Origin: Nematopogon swammerdamellus
Lineage: Eukaryota > Arthropoda > Insecta > Lepidoptera > Adelidae
DNA: 64,000 nucleotides
NCBI GenBank assembly: GCA_946902875.1
Contig: OX336345.1
Location: 13,237,395-13,301,394 of the forward strand
Reading direction: 5' to 3'
Position 1 is the stretch's first letter. Each line of letters starts with the position of its first letter. The translations under genes and the position numbers were made by a program. The notes beneath the pieces were generated by a model. It was given only the letters and a program-made list of their open reading frames with translations. It was not told where the DNA came from and ran no database searches. Below are positions 30,701 to 32,659 of the stretch, one piece after another.

Positions 30701-32312
30701 TTGGTATCATTATTTCTAGGAGACTTGCCTGTTTCGTCTTTTATTATAGTCCAGGCCATTTTTATTTTGTTGTCAGATTTTAATAATTTCTCTTTTAAAA
30801 ACAATTGTTTGGCTTTTATTGTAACTTGTTTAAAAATTTTACTGTATAAAGATACATATGCTCTAAGAGTCGAATTTTTATTTTGTTTTAACAAATCATA
30901 TAAAAAAAATAATTTTTTTGCCCAAACTATTTATTTATTATACTCACACAGCGAGAAATGTTTTACATCACTTTTATAGGGGTTTCATATTATTATGTTG
31001 TATTTTTTCTTATGGACACTGACATGGTTGGCTACATCACTTGCAACATCCGTGTTGTCAGTCCATAACACATTGGTGAACTAGATGGCATGTTAGTGCT
31101 TCCCTTTGGTCGTGCCGGCTACACTGAACTGGGCAGAAAACACGAACTACTTTACATAGCCGTTTCGACCGACCTTTCATTCAGTGCGGTTGTACCAACC
31201 CGGGCGGGCTAAACCCTAGTAAGGTAAGAAGGGAAGGGACCTACAGTTTTATGTGGAATCAGAACCACGTGAACCTCAACGGTAAAGCGGTTATAGGTAT
31301 TTATTGTGTACTGTCTGATTTTATTATCTATAGATGTTAATAATTCTGGTAAATGTTCTTGAGCTTTCGTATGTCTGTCGTTCTAGTAATTTTTTTTAAA
31401 TAAATCCATAACTGAAACGACTGTACCAATATGAGCAGATCCTGAGTGACATATTCGAGTCGCTGGCGGGGGCGGTCTTCCTGGACAGCGGGGGGGACTT
31501 GCAGTGCGTGTGGCGGGTGTACTACCGGATCATGTGTCGGGAGATCGACAACTTCTCCAACAACATCCCCATCCAGCCCGTACGGATGCTGCGTGAGAGG
31601 ATCCACGCATGTCCATTTTTTGGGTGAGCCTTATTGTCATATTCACTAGGTACCAAGTCTTGGACTGAAATTTCGAAAAAACTTTTTCAGAGCCTATTCT
31701 TTTATTATATTAGGAAATACTTAGTATTACCTTTGAAACCATCTAATTATGACCATCTATTACGTAGCCGATCCTTGCGGATAGTATATTATCCTGTTTC
31801 AAGACCTAGATAATTTTATATAAAAACTAAAATTTGTTGTAAATGCTCAAAACTGAATAGTGCTACGATGCCATACTTGATGCAAACACTTTTTAATTTA
31901 ACTTTTTCGTGTACACACAATCATACACGGATGCCTAAGAACTGGACACACACACCGTGAACTATGGCATTCGTTGAACTGAACATAACAAGAAAACCAT
32001 TTATAGGTGCCCCACTAGTCTGGCGTCACGAGGCAGCGGAACAACCGCACTAACTTTTATAAATCATTCTCCAACATAATATTTTGCTTTATAGGATGAA
32101 TCTATAAAAGTTAAATTGCTAGAACGGTAATATTATGTATTTGCAGTGCCGTAGTAAAGGTGTCACCGGACCTGCCCGTGATAATGGCCCCGGTGACGTT
32201 GACAGTGAATGGGCAGGTGCTCACTGTACACGGCTTTGGCTCCAACAAGCAACAAGCGCAGCGCGCCGCCGCCAAGATCGCTCTCAAAAGCCTCCAGTGC
32301 GACGGCATCTAG
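646..32312 (+). CDS. Dcr-2: Dicer-2 (3' two-thirds of the gene, 20 exons)
   Basis: Dicer-2 cuts long double-stranded RNA into siRNAs for Argonaute-2 in antiviral and transposon RNA interference. Twenty exons on the + strand, each with AG/GT borders and matching phases, sum to 3,156 nt (1,051 residues plus TAG). Order: end of DUF283 (1-40), linker, platform and PAZ (about 81-410), connector (about 410-537), RNase IIIa (538-761), RNase IIIb (about 762-960) and one dsRBD (997-1051). RNase IIIa keeps E579, D583, D730 and E733. RNase IIIb keeps E833, D837, D939 and E942. Dcr-2 rather than Dcr-1 is inferred from the RNase IIIa region ([10 protein letters not shown] then NRNLFYAG). Helicase exons lie upstream of the window. 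Introns are packed with transposons. Exon boundaries are my reading of splice consensus and were not checked against transcripts. Confidence 0.93.
1011..1016 (+). promoter_or_regulatory. possible initiator motif upstream of the THAP exon
   Basis: TCAGTC matches the arthropod initiator consensus (TCAGTY) and lies 40 nt before the ATG at 1,051, inside the small transposon. An A/T-rich ATATAAG at 963-969 is too far upstream to be an ideal TATA box for this site. I see no clear downstream promoter element. This is a weak motif call and the only sequence hint of transcription initiation in the element. Confidence 0.3.
1051..1130 (+). CDS. THAP zinc-finger first exon carried by a transposon
   Basis: An ATG opens 26 codons plus two bases before a GTAAGT donor. 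The peptide starts [11 protein letters not shown] and ends SGISYHR. This matches the N-terminus of THAP DNA-binding domains (MPxxCxxxxCxN..., then a G-[IV]-S-[FY]-H-R step). The later C and H zinc ligands, normally encoded downstream, are absent from the element. THAP domains are found in P-element transposases and in host THAP proteins. The splice phase (two bases left over) equals that of Dicer-2 exon a, so in-frame splicing to Dicer-2 exon b at 3,241 is possible. Whether the exon is transcribed is unknown. Confidence 0.7.
1258..1475 (+). mobile_element. LINE reverse-transcriptase fragment
   Basis: Degraded coding sequence of the same LINE family as 7,735-8,185 and 48,960-50,240. It covers the stretch after the YADD motif (histidine-tyrosine-alanine-aspartate-like start, then a region ending in an S-x-W/F-N-S-S-K-like step near 1,430). 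It is frameshifted and truncated at both ends. 1,476-1,820 shows nothing recognisable beyond short ACATACAT runs. Confidence 0.6.
1821..2450. mobile_element. foldback MITE, TACACGGTG termini, TA duplication
   Basis: The left end (TACACGGTGAACAAAAAACC and onward for about 70 bp to CTGAATCGGAT) is repeated inverted at the right end (CACCGTGTA at 2,450). TA lies directly outside both ends (1,819-1,820 and 2,451-2,452), as for Tc1/mariner-type elements. The interior includes a GC-rich patch near 1,981-2,035 and no coding frame. The same nine terminal bases and TA target occur in the element at 8,337-8,610. Confidence 0.75.
2579..2704. repeat. short hairpin element with 21-bp imperfect arms
   Basis: GAAGTGCGCGTATTTAACCTT near 2,582 reappears inverted at 2,680-2,702 (AAGGTGAAATACGCGCACTTC), around a GC-rich centre (GCCGCGGCCGCGCC). 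This may be a small MITE or a decayed inverted repeat. No target duplication is clear. Confidence 0.5.
2705..2800 (+). repeat. tRNA-type SINE, 3' tail fragment
   Basis: The sequence around GCATGTACTTTGGCCCCTCTG, then the step into GATTACAT and an A-rich end, matches the 3' end of the SINE at 49,101-49,505. The head and body are missing, so this is a 5'-truncated insertion. Confidence 0.6.
2925..3045. repeat. dispersed repeat related to the 20.77-kb segment
   Basis: The stretch with GCATTTTCGATGAAGATTCC and CGTAGTCTGGTTTTATGCAA is a diverged copy of the non-coding sequence at 20,771-20,880 (GCATTTTCGATCAACTTTCC). Its nature is unknown. It may be an old MITE or SINE fragment. Confidence 0.5.
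3241..3364 (+). CDS. Dcr-2: Dicer-2 exon b: acidic linker to platform
   Basis: The acceptor is ATGCATAG and the donor GTGAGT. The first base completes the codon left by exon a, and the exon ends in phase 0. It encodes [12 protein letters not shown] followed by a basic stretch [12 protein letters not shown], the linker between DUF283 and platform in insect Dicer-2. A nearer donor-like GTTGTG at 3,362 was rejected because only GTGAGT keeps the frame into exon c. Confidence 0.85.
3540..4090 (-). mobile_element. RTE-like LINE, C-terminal fragment
   Basis: The - strand reads [17 protein letters not shown] and [11 protein letters not shown], the segment after the reverse transcriptase of lepidopteran LINEs that ends in a VGARG-type tail. 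The relative at 11,640-12,090 preserves that tail better. Several stops and frame changes make it dead. Confidence 0.6.
4210..4620 (-). mobile_element. LINE RNase H fragment
   Basis: On the - strand, [27 protein letters not shown] and [10 protein letters not shown] give the E, D and H steps of a LINE-encoded RNase H domain, ending near WNHAADE. It is interrupted by a stop and by the perfect palindrome at 4,275-4,318. It represents a LINE of the RNase H-bearing (I/R1/jockey-like) group. 4,621-4,939 is intron with nothing recognisable. Confidence 0.65.
4275..4318. repeat. perfect 44-nt palindrome (21-bp arms, 2-nt loop)
   Basis: GGAACCATGCGGCGGACGAG plus C (4,275-4,295), then TG, then the exact reverse complement (4,298-4,318). 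It lies exactly over the conserved NHAADE step of the LINE RNase H fragment, so that codon block is present once forward and once inverted. Arms of this length with no mismatch are unexpected in otherwise decayed sequence. Confidence 0.95.
4940..5226 (+). CDS. Dcr-2: Dicer-2 exon c: platform domain
   Basis: The acceptor is TTTTTTTTCAG and the donor GTAAGT. It starts in phase 0 and leaves two bases. At 287 nt it is the longest Dicer exon here. It encodes [14 protein letters not shown], then [30 protein letters not shown] and [11 protein letters not shown]. This is the platform/pre-PAZ region that shapes the 5'-phosphate pocket side of Dicer. Confidence 0.9.
5340..5560. repeat. degenerate tandem repeat (GGCGAGGCCGAAGG-like)
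   Basis: Three diverged blocks contain GGGCGAGGCCGAAGGCCGAG, GGCGAAGCTGAAGGTCGAG and GGGCGAGTCTGAGCGTCAG, each followed by GTTCA(C/T)GTAA-like sequence. Spacing is about 70 bp. Similar wording recurs near 13,895-13,960 in the 13.6-14.9 kb repeat. Confidence 0.45.
5830..6300 (-). mobile_element. LINE C-terminal fragment with A/T-rich 3' tail
   Basis: An open - strand stretch (6,287-5,910) reads [30 protein letters not shown] and then [11 protein letters not shown], typical of the region after the reverse transcriptase in insect LINEs. Downstream the sequence becomes AATAAAGAATTTTATTATTATT, the 3' tail. It is 5'-truncated and has no polymerase core. 6,301-6,987 is intron with nothing recognisable. 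Confidence 0.7.
6988..7171 (+). CDS. Dcr-2: Dicer-2 exon d: start of PAZ
   Basis: The acceptor is ATATGTTTAG and the donor GTAAGT. The first base completes the Q codon of exon c, and the exon ends in phase 0. It encodes [16 protein letters not shown], then [11 protein letters not shown] and [12 protein letters not shown]. This is the platform-to-PAZ transition. Confidence 0.9.
7735..8185 (+). mobile_element. LINE reverse-transcriptase fragment with internal deletion
   Basis: It encodes [19 protein letters not shown], then jumps to sequence aligned with [12 protein letters not shown] and on through the region ending HLRVLGV. Compared with 49,442-50,191, roughly 130 nt between the VPQG and YADD motifs are missing. 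Frames are broken. 7,172-7,734 upstream is intron without recognisable content. Confidence 0.65.
8337..8610. mobile_element. 274-bp MITE, TACACGGTG termini, TA duplication
   Basis: The ends TACACGGTGTTGCAGTTGCC and its near-perfect inverse at 8,591-8,610 are flanked by TA on both sides (8,335-8,336; 8,611-8,612). The interior is A/T-rich with two facing AAAAAAATTTTTTT blocks. A truncated relative lies at 35,202-35,372. It is in the Dicer-2 intron 86 nt upstream of exon e. Confidence 0.8.
8697..8773 (+). CDS. Dcr-2: Dicer-2 exon e: PAZ
   Basis: The acceptor is TTCCATTTCAG and the donor GTATGT. Phase 0 in, two bases left. It encodes [20 protein letters not shown], then RSEVR. The TPWYR step precedes the 3'-overhang-binding core of Dicer PAZ. 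Confidence 0.88.
9030..9290 (+). mobile_element. LINE reverse-transcriptase fragment with YVDD
   Basis: It reads [31 protein letters not shown] and, after one frameshift near 9,235, [10 protein letters not shown]. The VRQG and YVDD steps are reverse-transcriptase motifs B and C. It is truncated at both ends. The rest of 8,774-9,544 is intron without other recognisable content. Confidence 0.7.
9545..9683 (+). CDS. Dcr-2: Dicer-2 exon f: PAZ core
   Basis: The acceptor is CAATATTGCAG and the donor GTTGGC, a weak match to consensus. The first base completes the codon of exon e, and the exon ends in phase 0. It encodes [15 protein letters not shown], then [20 protein letters not shown] and LLE. 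The YYSSKYN step is the hallmark of Dicer PAZ. It lacks an in-frame ATG near its start. Confidence 0.9.
9957..10532 (-). mobile_element. internally deleted Tc1/mariner-type transposon
   Basis: The terminal inverted repeats CAGGGTGCGGCGCGGAAACT (9,957) and its inverse (ending 10,532) are flanked by TA on both sides (9,955-9,956; 10,533-10,534). At 576 bp it is far shorter than an intact element of about 1.3 kb. It retains only the C-terminal part of the transposase on the - strand. It is non-autonomous and lies in a Dicer-2 intron. Confidence 0.85.
10065..10397 (-). pseudogene. mariner-type transposase C-terminal fragment
   Basis: The open stretch reads [20 protein letters not shown], then [12 protein letters not shown] and [20 protein letters not shown]-x-x-FFLWG is the block containing the third catalytic acidic region of Tc1/mariner transposases. 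The N-terminal DNA-binding domain and the first catalytic aspartates are missing. It is enclosed by matching terminal repeats. Confidence 0.8.
10676..10695. repeat. 20-nt perfect GC palindrome
   Basis: GGGGGCACGGCCGTGCCCCC reads the same on both strands. It stands alone in A/T-richer intron sequence with no attached element that I can recognise. Confidence 0.9.
11035..11350 (-). repeat. 5S rRNA-headed SINE, near full length
   Basis: On the - strand the element begins with 5S-like CGAAGTTAAGCA and GGGCGCGGTCAGAACTTGGA, continues TGGGTGGCCG and TTCGGATTCC, then the shared body (AGTACGGTTTAACCC-type, CACCGCACTGAAT, CGAAGCGGCTATGTA). The 5S match spans box A and box C of the internal Pol III promoter. 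Its 5' end lies about 60 nt upstream of Dicer-2 exon g. 10,696-11,034 has no other recognisable content. Confidence 0.75.
11407..11505 (+). CDS. Dcr-2: Dicer-2 exon g: end of PAZ loop
   Basis: The acceptor is GATGTTGCAG and the donor GTTTTT, a poor donor. It is exactly 33 codons, phase 0 in and out, so skipping would stay in frame. It encodes [19 protein letters not shown], then [11 protein letters not shown]. The MNCLLPR step follows LLEV in Dicer PAZ. The exon is GC-rich compared with its introns. Confidence 0.88.
11640..12090 (-). mobile_element. RTE-like LINE C-terminus and 3' region
   Basis: The - strand reads [20 protein letters not shown], then [20 protein letters not shown] and WIGRE, the typical end of a lepidopteran LINE polyprotein. 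The following 3' region matches 16,510-16,700. It is 5'-truncated. Confidence 0.7.
12300..12415 (+). CDS. Dcr-2: Dicer-2 exon h: PAZ-to-connector
   Basis: The acceptor is CTTCCAACAG and the donor GTACCT. Phase 0 in, two bases left. It encodes [20 protein letters not shown], then [19 protein letters not shown]. The IPE-C, FP and LPSILHR steps match the helix after PAZ in Dicers. Confidence 0.9.
12628..12710 (+). CDS. Dcr-2: Dicer-2 exon i: post-PAZ helix
   Basis: The acceptor is TTTTGCAG and the donor GTAAGT. The first base completes the R codon, and one base is left over. It encodes [20 protein letters not shown], then GSPSLSQ, the helix that leads from PAZ to the connector. A long foldback element begins 12 nt after its donor. 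Confidence 0.88.
12722..13441. mobile_element. 720-bp foldback element with arms of about 115-145 bp
   Basis: The left arm (about 12,726-12,843: TCCAGTAACC, AGATCCGGTA, CAAGTTTTCGACCTCGAGG) recurs inverted in the right arm (about 13,294-13,436). The arms differ by several substitutions and small indels. There is no coding frame. It begins 12 nt inside the intron after Dicer-2 exon i, so the transcript would carry a hairpin next to that donor. Confidence 0.75.
13497..13517. repeat. (ATTC)n microsatellite
   Basis: About five copies of ATTC (AATTCATTCATTCATTCATTC). It is followed by two near-copies of CATATATATTGTTTA(C/T)TAGCTGTTTAC at 13,544-13,595. Confidence 0.85.
14030..14152 (+). repeat. 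polypyrimidine tract
   Basis: About 120 nt of nearly pure C and T (repeats of CTCTATCCCCTCCCTCA and CTCTCTC). Open frames across it are low-complexity artefacts. It is on the sense strand of the Dicer-2 intron. Confidence 0.85.
14166..14590. repeat. minisatellite, unit about 52-54 bp, 8 copies
   Basis: The consensus contains TTTGTCCCACAT, then GAATCGYATGGTCACCC and an A/T-rich spacer ending in AAACCA. Units differ mainly in spacer length and in GAGG/GTGAAGG before AATCG. The repetitive peptide from 14,284 (ESYGHP/ESHGHP) is a by-product. Confidence 0.8.
15119..15325 (+). repeat. SINE (shared body), diverged copy
   Basis: It begins at TGGTCCGGATTTCATGTAAA and keeps the shared body words TAGTACCACCGC, CTGTCGAAA, TTCAGTGCAGCC and GGGAAGCACAGGCACC. 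The head is gone. It ends about 60 nt before Dicer-2 exon j. Confidence 0.6.
15389..15600 (+). CDS. Dcr-2: Dicer-2 exon j: connector helix to RNase IIIa
   Basis: The acceptor is AAATATTGCAG and the donor GTGAGC. The first two bases complete a serine codon, and the exon ends in phase 0. It encodes [40 protein letters not shown] and KLGKQFPWD, the region between PAZ and RNase IIIa. 15,601-16,173 is intron with nothing recognisable. Confidence 0.88.
16174..16349 (+). CDS. Dcr-2: Dicer-2 exon k: variable acidic linker
   Basis: The acceptor is CCATCGCAG and the donor GTGAGT. Phase 0 in, two bases left. It encodes [19 protein letters not shown], then a low-complexity [16 protein letters not shown] stretch. 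This loop before RNase IIIa is poorly conserved among insects, so its assignment rests on frame and splice phase on both sides. Confidence 0.82.
16510..16700 (+). repeat. RTE-like LINE 3' region
   Basis: The sequence GTCAACGCAGACTAGCTGAT, then GCGAGCCGAAACGTG and GTGGCCACTCGCTAGTCCCG is the inverse of 11,630-11,825 and represents the 3' region of that LINE. No coding remains. 16,701-17,190 shows no recognisable element. Confidence 0.6.
17190..17525 (-). repeat. LINE/SINE 3' fragment with (ATGT)n tail plus third-head SINE piece
   Basis: 17,190-17,395 (ACATACATACCACACACGCTG, AATCGGTGTTGTGCTGCACG) matches 47,296-47,478. On the - strand it ends in an (ATGT)n tail. 17,448-17,520 carries GATATGCACGGGGAGAGACG, CAGTGGGGC and GTACCGGCC, the third SINE head seen also at 29,357 and 56,270. 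Confidence 0.55.
17885..18675 (+). mobile_element. RTE-type LINE, 5'-truncated, with (CTGA)n tail
   Basis: It encodes [10 protein letters not shown] (reverse-transcriptase motif C), [47 protein letters not shown] and [10 protein letters not shown], ending near VQQWALTR. A stop after EEYV and frame changes near 18,360 and 18,440 make it dead. The 3' end is CTGACTGACTGACTG, a short tandem tail typical of RTE LINEs. Two shorter 3' ends of the same family lie at 19,512 and 25,055. Confidence 0.8.
18676..18735 (-). repeat. short dispersed lepidopteran repeat
   Basis: On the - strand: CCAAGTGCGAGTCAGACTCG, CGCACC and AAGGGTTCCGTACC. The same wording opens the repeat at 37,676-37,950. Confidence 0.6.
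18819..19055 (+). CDS. Dcr-2: Dicer-2 exon l: RNase IIIa catalytic motif 1
   Basis: The acceptor is TTTCTTTCAG and the donor GTGAAC. One base completes K, two are left over. It encodes [20 protein letters not shown], then [16 protein letters not shown] and [18 protein letters not shown]579 and D583 of the ER-x-E-x-LGD signature are present. The residue between R and E is asparagine (ERNE) where leucine is usual. This half of RNase IIIa also forms the dimer contact with RNase IIIb. Confidence 0.95.
19267..19487 (-). mobile_element. half copy of a TA-type MITE (inverted relative of 24,770-24,988)
   Basis: It starts with the terminal repeat word TTAGTTAATAGTACGCTAAG and continues through GGGTTCTGTATCATATAGGG, GGTGGTTGATTTTTATAGCC and CAGTAACAAAAAAGTCTTCA. 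This is the reverse complement of the right two-thirds of the MITE at 24,648-24,988. The other end is lost. Together the two form arms of about 220 bp around Dicer-2 exons m-p. Confidence 0.8.
19512..19736 (+). mobile_element. RTE-type LINE, 3' end
   Basis: It is nearly identical to 18,460-18,672 ([19 protein letters not shown] coding, [14 protein letters not shown]) and ends in CTGACTGACTGACTGA. It is a 5'-truncated insertion of about 225 bp. Confidence 0.8.
20116..20251 (+). CDS. Dcr-2: Dicer-2 exon m: RNase IIIa, continued
   Basis: The acceptor is TTGAACCAG and the donor GTAAGT. One base completes R, and the exon ends in phase 0. It encodes [20 protein letters not shown], then [20 protein letters not shown]. 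The NRNLF step joined across the exon l/m border is characteristic of Dicer RNase IIIa. Confidence 0.92.
20322..20463. mobile_element. 142-bp MITE, copy 1
   Basis: Inverted ends TTAGGCCCACTTGCACCAAC and its mirror at 20,444-20,463. The interior GTTTAACTCGTTAAGCTAGC and GTTGACTGTGGGAACCGCG is shared almost base for base with copy 2 at 32,412-32,553. There is no coding. Both copies lie in the same orientation in the Dicer-2 transcription unit or its 3' flank. Confidence 0.88.
20570..20700 (+). repeat. SINE body fragment
   Basis: The words CTTACTAGGTGGTAGAGTTT, CACCACCGCACTGAATAAAA and ACAGCTATGAAAATAG belong to the body shared by the SINE families of this window. The head and tail are missing. 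Confidence 0.65.
20771..21211 (+). repeat. 441-bp tandem duplication, copy 1
   Basis: Identical by eye to 21,212-21,652 except for one base (CGGCCCGAG versus CGGCCTGAG). It contains intron sequence, a SINE fragment (GTGCCGTGTCAGCGCTTCCC) and the first 84 nt of Dicer-2 exon n. It breaks inside the codon after MK of the exon and runs straight into copy 2. Confidence 0.97.
21128..21211 (+). pseudogene. truncated duplicate of Dicer-2 exon n
   Basis: It encodes [20 protein letters not shown] and LRPETMK like the real exon, but the duplication boundary follows at once and there is no GT donor. It should be skipped in splicing, or, if its acceptor is chosen, force read-through into the intron copy and a premature stop. 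It competes with the true exon for the same acceptor sequence. Confidence 0.85.
21212..21652 (+). repeat. 441-bp tandem duplication, copy 2 (functional exon side)
   Basis: This is the second unit of the duplication. At its right end it runs on into the rest of Dicer-2 exon n. Near-identity implies a very recent event, or a collapsed-haplotype artefact of assembly. Confidence 0.97.
21569..21760 (+). CDS. Dcr-2: Dicer-2 exon n: RNase IIIa insert region
   Basis: The acceptor is ACTGTCAACAG and the donor GTAATC. 64 codons, phase 0 in and out. It encodes [20 protein letters not shown], then [20 protein letters not shown] and [13 protein letters not shown]. An alternative acceptor (GTGCAG) at 21,535 would add 11 residues in the same frame. 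I chose the start at IRPTFLI because that is where family conservation seems to begin. The start is less certain than the end. 21,761-22,644 is intron; palindromic GGCCGATCGGCC occurs twice near 22,403 and 22,445. Confidence 0.85.
22645..22749 (+). CDS. Dcr-2: Dicer-2 exon o: RNase IIIa catalytic motif 2
   Basis: The acceptor is TGTGATGCAG and the donor GTCGCT (weak). 35 codons, phase 0 in and out, GC-rich. It encodes [18 protein letters not shown], then [13 protein letters not shown]730 and E733 complete the RNase IIIa metal site. If it were skipped the frame would survive but RNase IIIa would be catalytically dead. Confidence 0.92.
23100..23350 (-). repeat. tRNA-like headed SINE, diverged
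   Basis: On the - strand, CGTGGGTTCGGTTCCCAC is a tRNA B-box/T-arm-like hairpin. It is followed by TTGATTCATAACACATTTCT, CCATGGTTCGGATTCC, CCTAACTAGGAGGTAAACCC and GGATCCATCACACTGA. The last words resemble the start of the shared SINE body. This may be a further head variant. The call is moderate because the body is short. Confidence 0.5.
23484..23639 (+). CDS. Dcr-2: Dicer-2 exon p: RNase IIIa end / RNase IIIb start
   Basis: The acceptor is ATATTTGCAG and the donor GTATTG. 52 codons, phase 0 in and out. It encodes [20 protein letters not shown], then [20 protein letters not shown] and SLLLQ. This is the helix leading into RNase IIIb, with the [15 protein letters not shown] step completed by exon q. 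Confidence 0.92.
23643..24012. mobile_element. inverted-repeat element with (TTG)n/(CAA)n ends
   Basis: The left end TTGTTGTTGTTTTTAGGGGT, GGCTCT is mirrored by the right end (AGAGCCAACCCCTACAATCT, then AACAACAGCAACAACAA). The interior CTGGGGTAGCTGGAGG and CTTCATGGAAGGCGTAGGCT matches 60,427-60,570 in inverse. It starts four bases after the Dicer-2 exon p donor G. Confidence 0.65.
24182..24635. mobile_element. 454-bp MITE with 37-bp inverted ends, TA duplication
   Basis: ATTCGTCGCCTAAGTATCAA (from 24,183) is repeated inverted to 24,634, with TA outside (24,180-24,181; 24,636-24,637). Its end word CGCGGAAGT recurs internally near 24,210 and 24,275. It lies 12 nt from the next MITE. Confidence 0.8.
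24648..24988. mobile_element. 341-bp MITE with 40-bp inverted ends, TA duplication
   Basis: AGGTCTTTCAAAATTAGTTA and onward to CGCTAAGGGG is mirrored at 24,950-24,988, with TA at 24,646-24,647 and 24,989-24,990. There is no coding. An inverted partial copy is at 19,267-19,487. Confidence 0.88.
25055..25200 (+). mobile_element. RTE-type LINE, 3' end
   Basis: It encodes the last 40 codons of the family at 17,885 in broken frames (ATTATAGGAAAATTGGAGAG, ATGTCCAGCAGTGGACGC) and ends with CTGACTGACTGACT. Confidence 0.75.
25399..25610 (+). CDS. Dcr-2: Dicer-2 exon q: RNase IIIb catalytic motif 1
   Basis: The acceptor is TTGTAACCAG and the donor GTACAC. Phase 0 in, two bases left. It encodes [30 protein letters not shown], then [20 protein letters not shown]. 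The canonical [13 protein letters not shown] signature is intact (E833, D837). The exon is GC-rich against A/T-rich introns. Confidence 0.96.
25918..26110 (-). repeat. diverged SINE copy
   Basis: Degenerate matches to the shared SINE tail and body on the - strand (GGAACCTGACACGGTGGACT, CACCTCCTACATCCGCAATG, CTGGATGGAAAACACAAAAT, GTTCCGGGGGGTTTAA). 25,611-25,917 and 26,111-26,408 show no other recognisable content. Confidence 0.5.
26409..26562 (+). CDS. Dcr-2: Dicer-2 exon r: RNase IIIb middle
   Basis: The acceptor is GGGTGGCAG and the donor GTATTA. One base completes K, and the exon ends in phase 0. It encodes [20 protein letters not shown], then [20 protein letters not shown] and YIEVPK. 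The VPK step before the second catalytic motif is typical of Dicer RNase IIIb. Confidence 0.92.
26630..27060 (-). mobile_element. LINE 3' untranslated copy
   Basis: It matches the 3' region of the LINE at 28,022-30,950 (TCCGGTTCGATTACACCCAC, GAAACTTCGCAGGGT, AGAGCCTTTGTCA, TATCAAGTTGTCAAT). It ends on the left in repeated ATTGTATTGT, the tail read on the - strand. It is a 5'-truncated insertion. Confidence 0.7.
27276..27473. mobile_element. foldback element, arms about 78 bp
   Basis: Left arm: GCCATGCTGTCACGTGACG, CGCGTTCTCACTTGCCTAC, AAGAGTGAGCG. The right arm is its imperfect inverse ending CATGTCAGCATGGC at 27,474. There is no coding. It would fold into a stable hairpin in the Dicer-2 intron transcript. 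27,475-28,021 holds nothing else recognisable except a fragment of LINE 3' sequence near 27,920-28,010. Confidence 0.65.
28635..29370 (-). pseudogene. LINE C-terminal coding region
   Basis: It reads [53 protein letters not shown] and [17 protein letters not shown], the thumb and C-terminal domain after the reverse transcriptase. The frame is open to its stop. It is detached from the reverse transcriptase by the SINE insertion. The open frame running right to 29,399 includes SINE sequence. Confidence 0.8.
29357..29689 (+). repeat. SINE with third head type, full length, poly(A)
   Basis: Head: GTACCGTGTGGGGCCGGTAC, GCCCCACTGCATCTCTCCCC, GTCGTAAAAGGCGACTAAGG. Body: TTACTAGGTGGTAGGGTTTA, GGTACCACCGCACTGAATGA, GTCGAAACGGCTATGTAAAT, CAGTTCAGTGTAGCCGGC. 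Tail: GATGTAGCCAACCGTGTCAG, then A20. It interrupts the LINE between its reverse transcriptase and C-terminal parts, so it is younger than the LINE. Confidence 0.82.
29690..30431 (-). pseudogene. LINE reverse transcriptase
   Basis: It contains [70 protein letters not shown] and the catalytic FADD ([14 protein letters not shown]). It is the best preserved reverse transcriptase in the window but has lost its endonuclease and continuity. Confidence 0.85.
31005..31290 (-). repeat. SINE (5S-head type, head mostly lost)
   Basis: The - strand tail and body are complete (GACATGGTTGGCTACATCAC, ACACTGAACTGGGCAGAAAA, CATAGCCGTTTCGACCGACC, GAAGGGAAGGGACCTACAG). The head stops near GGTAAAGCGGTT, before the 5S part. 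It lies 150 nt upstream of Dicer-2 exon s. Confidence 0.75.
31439..31623 (+). CDS. Dcr-2: Dicer-2 exon s: RNase IIIb catalytic motif 2
   Basis: The acceptor is TATGAGCAG and the donor GTGAGC. Phase 0 in, two bases left. It encodes [20 protein letters not shown], then [20 protein letters not shown] and [17 protein letters not shown]939 and E942 complete the RNase IIIb site. 31,624-32,146 is the last intron, with nothing recognisable. Confidence 0.95.
32147..32312 (+). CDS. Dcr-2: Dicer-2 exon t: C-terminal dsRBD and stop
   Basis: The acceptor is TGTATTTGCAG and the exon ends at TAG. One base completes G. It encodes [20 protein letters not shown], then [38 protein letters not shown] is the dsRNA-binding helix of the last Dicer domain. 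I see no AATAAA or ATTAAA in the following 340 nt. Confidence 0.95.
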
Positions 32313-32411
32313 CATGTATGCCTTAGTGGTGGCTCGACTAGTGAACCACCCCCAAGACTGAGGACTCACAATCTCCACATACATTATACATTTATAATAC
32401 TTACAAGAATC

Positions 32412-32553
32412 TTAGGCCCACTTGCACCAACACGAATTTAACGATATAAACCAGTTTAACTCGTTAAGCTAGTACCCGTTGACTGTGGGAACCGCGTTTA
32501 AATCCATAACTCGCTACTTAACTCTAAATTCGTGTTGGTGCAAGTGGGCCTTA
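32412..32553. mobile_element. 142-bp MITE, copy 2, in the Dicer-2 3' flank
   Basis: Same element and orientation as 20,322-20,463, with ends TTAGGCCCACTTGCACCAAC and its mirror. It starts 100 nt after the Dicer-2 stop, so it is probably in or near the 3' UTR. It contains TATAAA at 32,444-32,449, a known weaker polyadenylation hexamer, and no better one precedes it. Confidence 0.85.
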
Positions 32554-32659
32554 GACCATTATGTAATAACCAAGTTATGAAAGGAACGAAACATGTAAAA
32601 AAACATTACAGAGATCTGTAGTCACGTAGTGGGATAATGTAGTAGGTTGAATGTTTCAA

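Larger units (their letters stand above)
28022..30950 (-). mobile_element. CR1/jockey-like LINE, 5'-truncated, split by a SINE
   Basis: The coding order on the - strand is an N-terminal linker region (30,894-30,484), the reverse transcriptase (30,431-29,690), the C-terminal region (29,370-28,635), then a 3' region to a (GAATAAA)n tail near 28,022. The endonuclease is missing. A frameshift in a T run near 30,490 and the SINE at 29,357-29,689 break it. Which clade it belongs to needs a tree. Confidence 0.8.
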
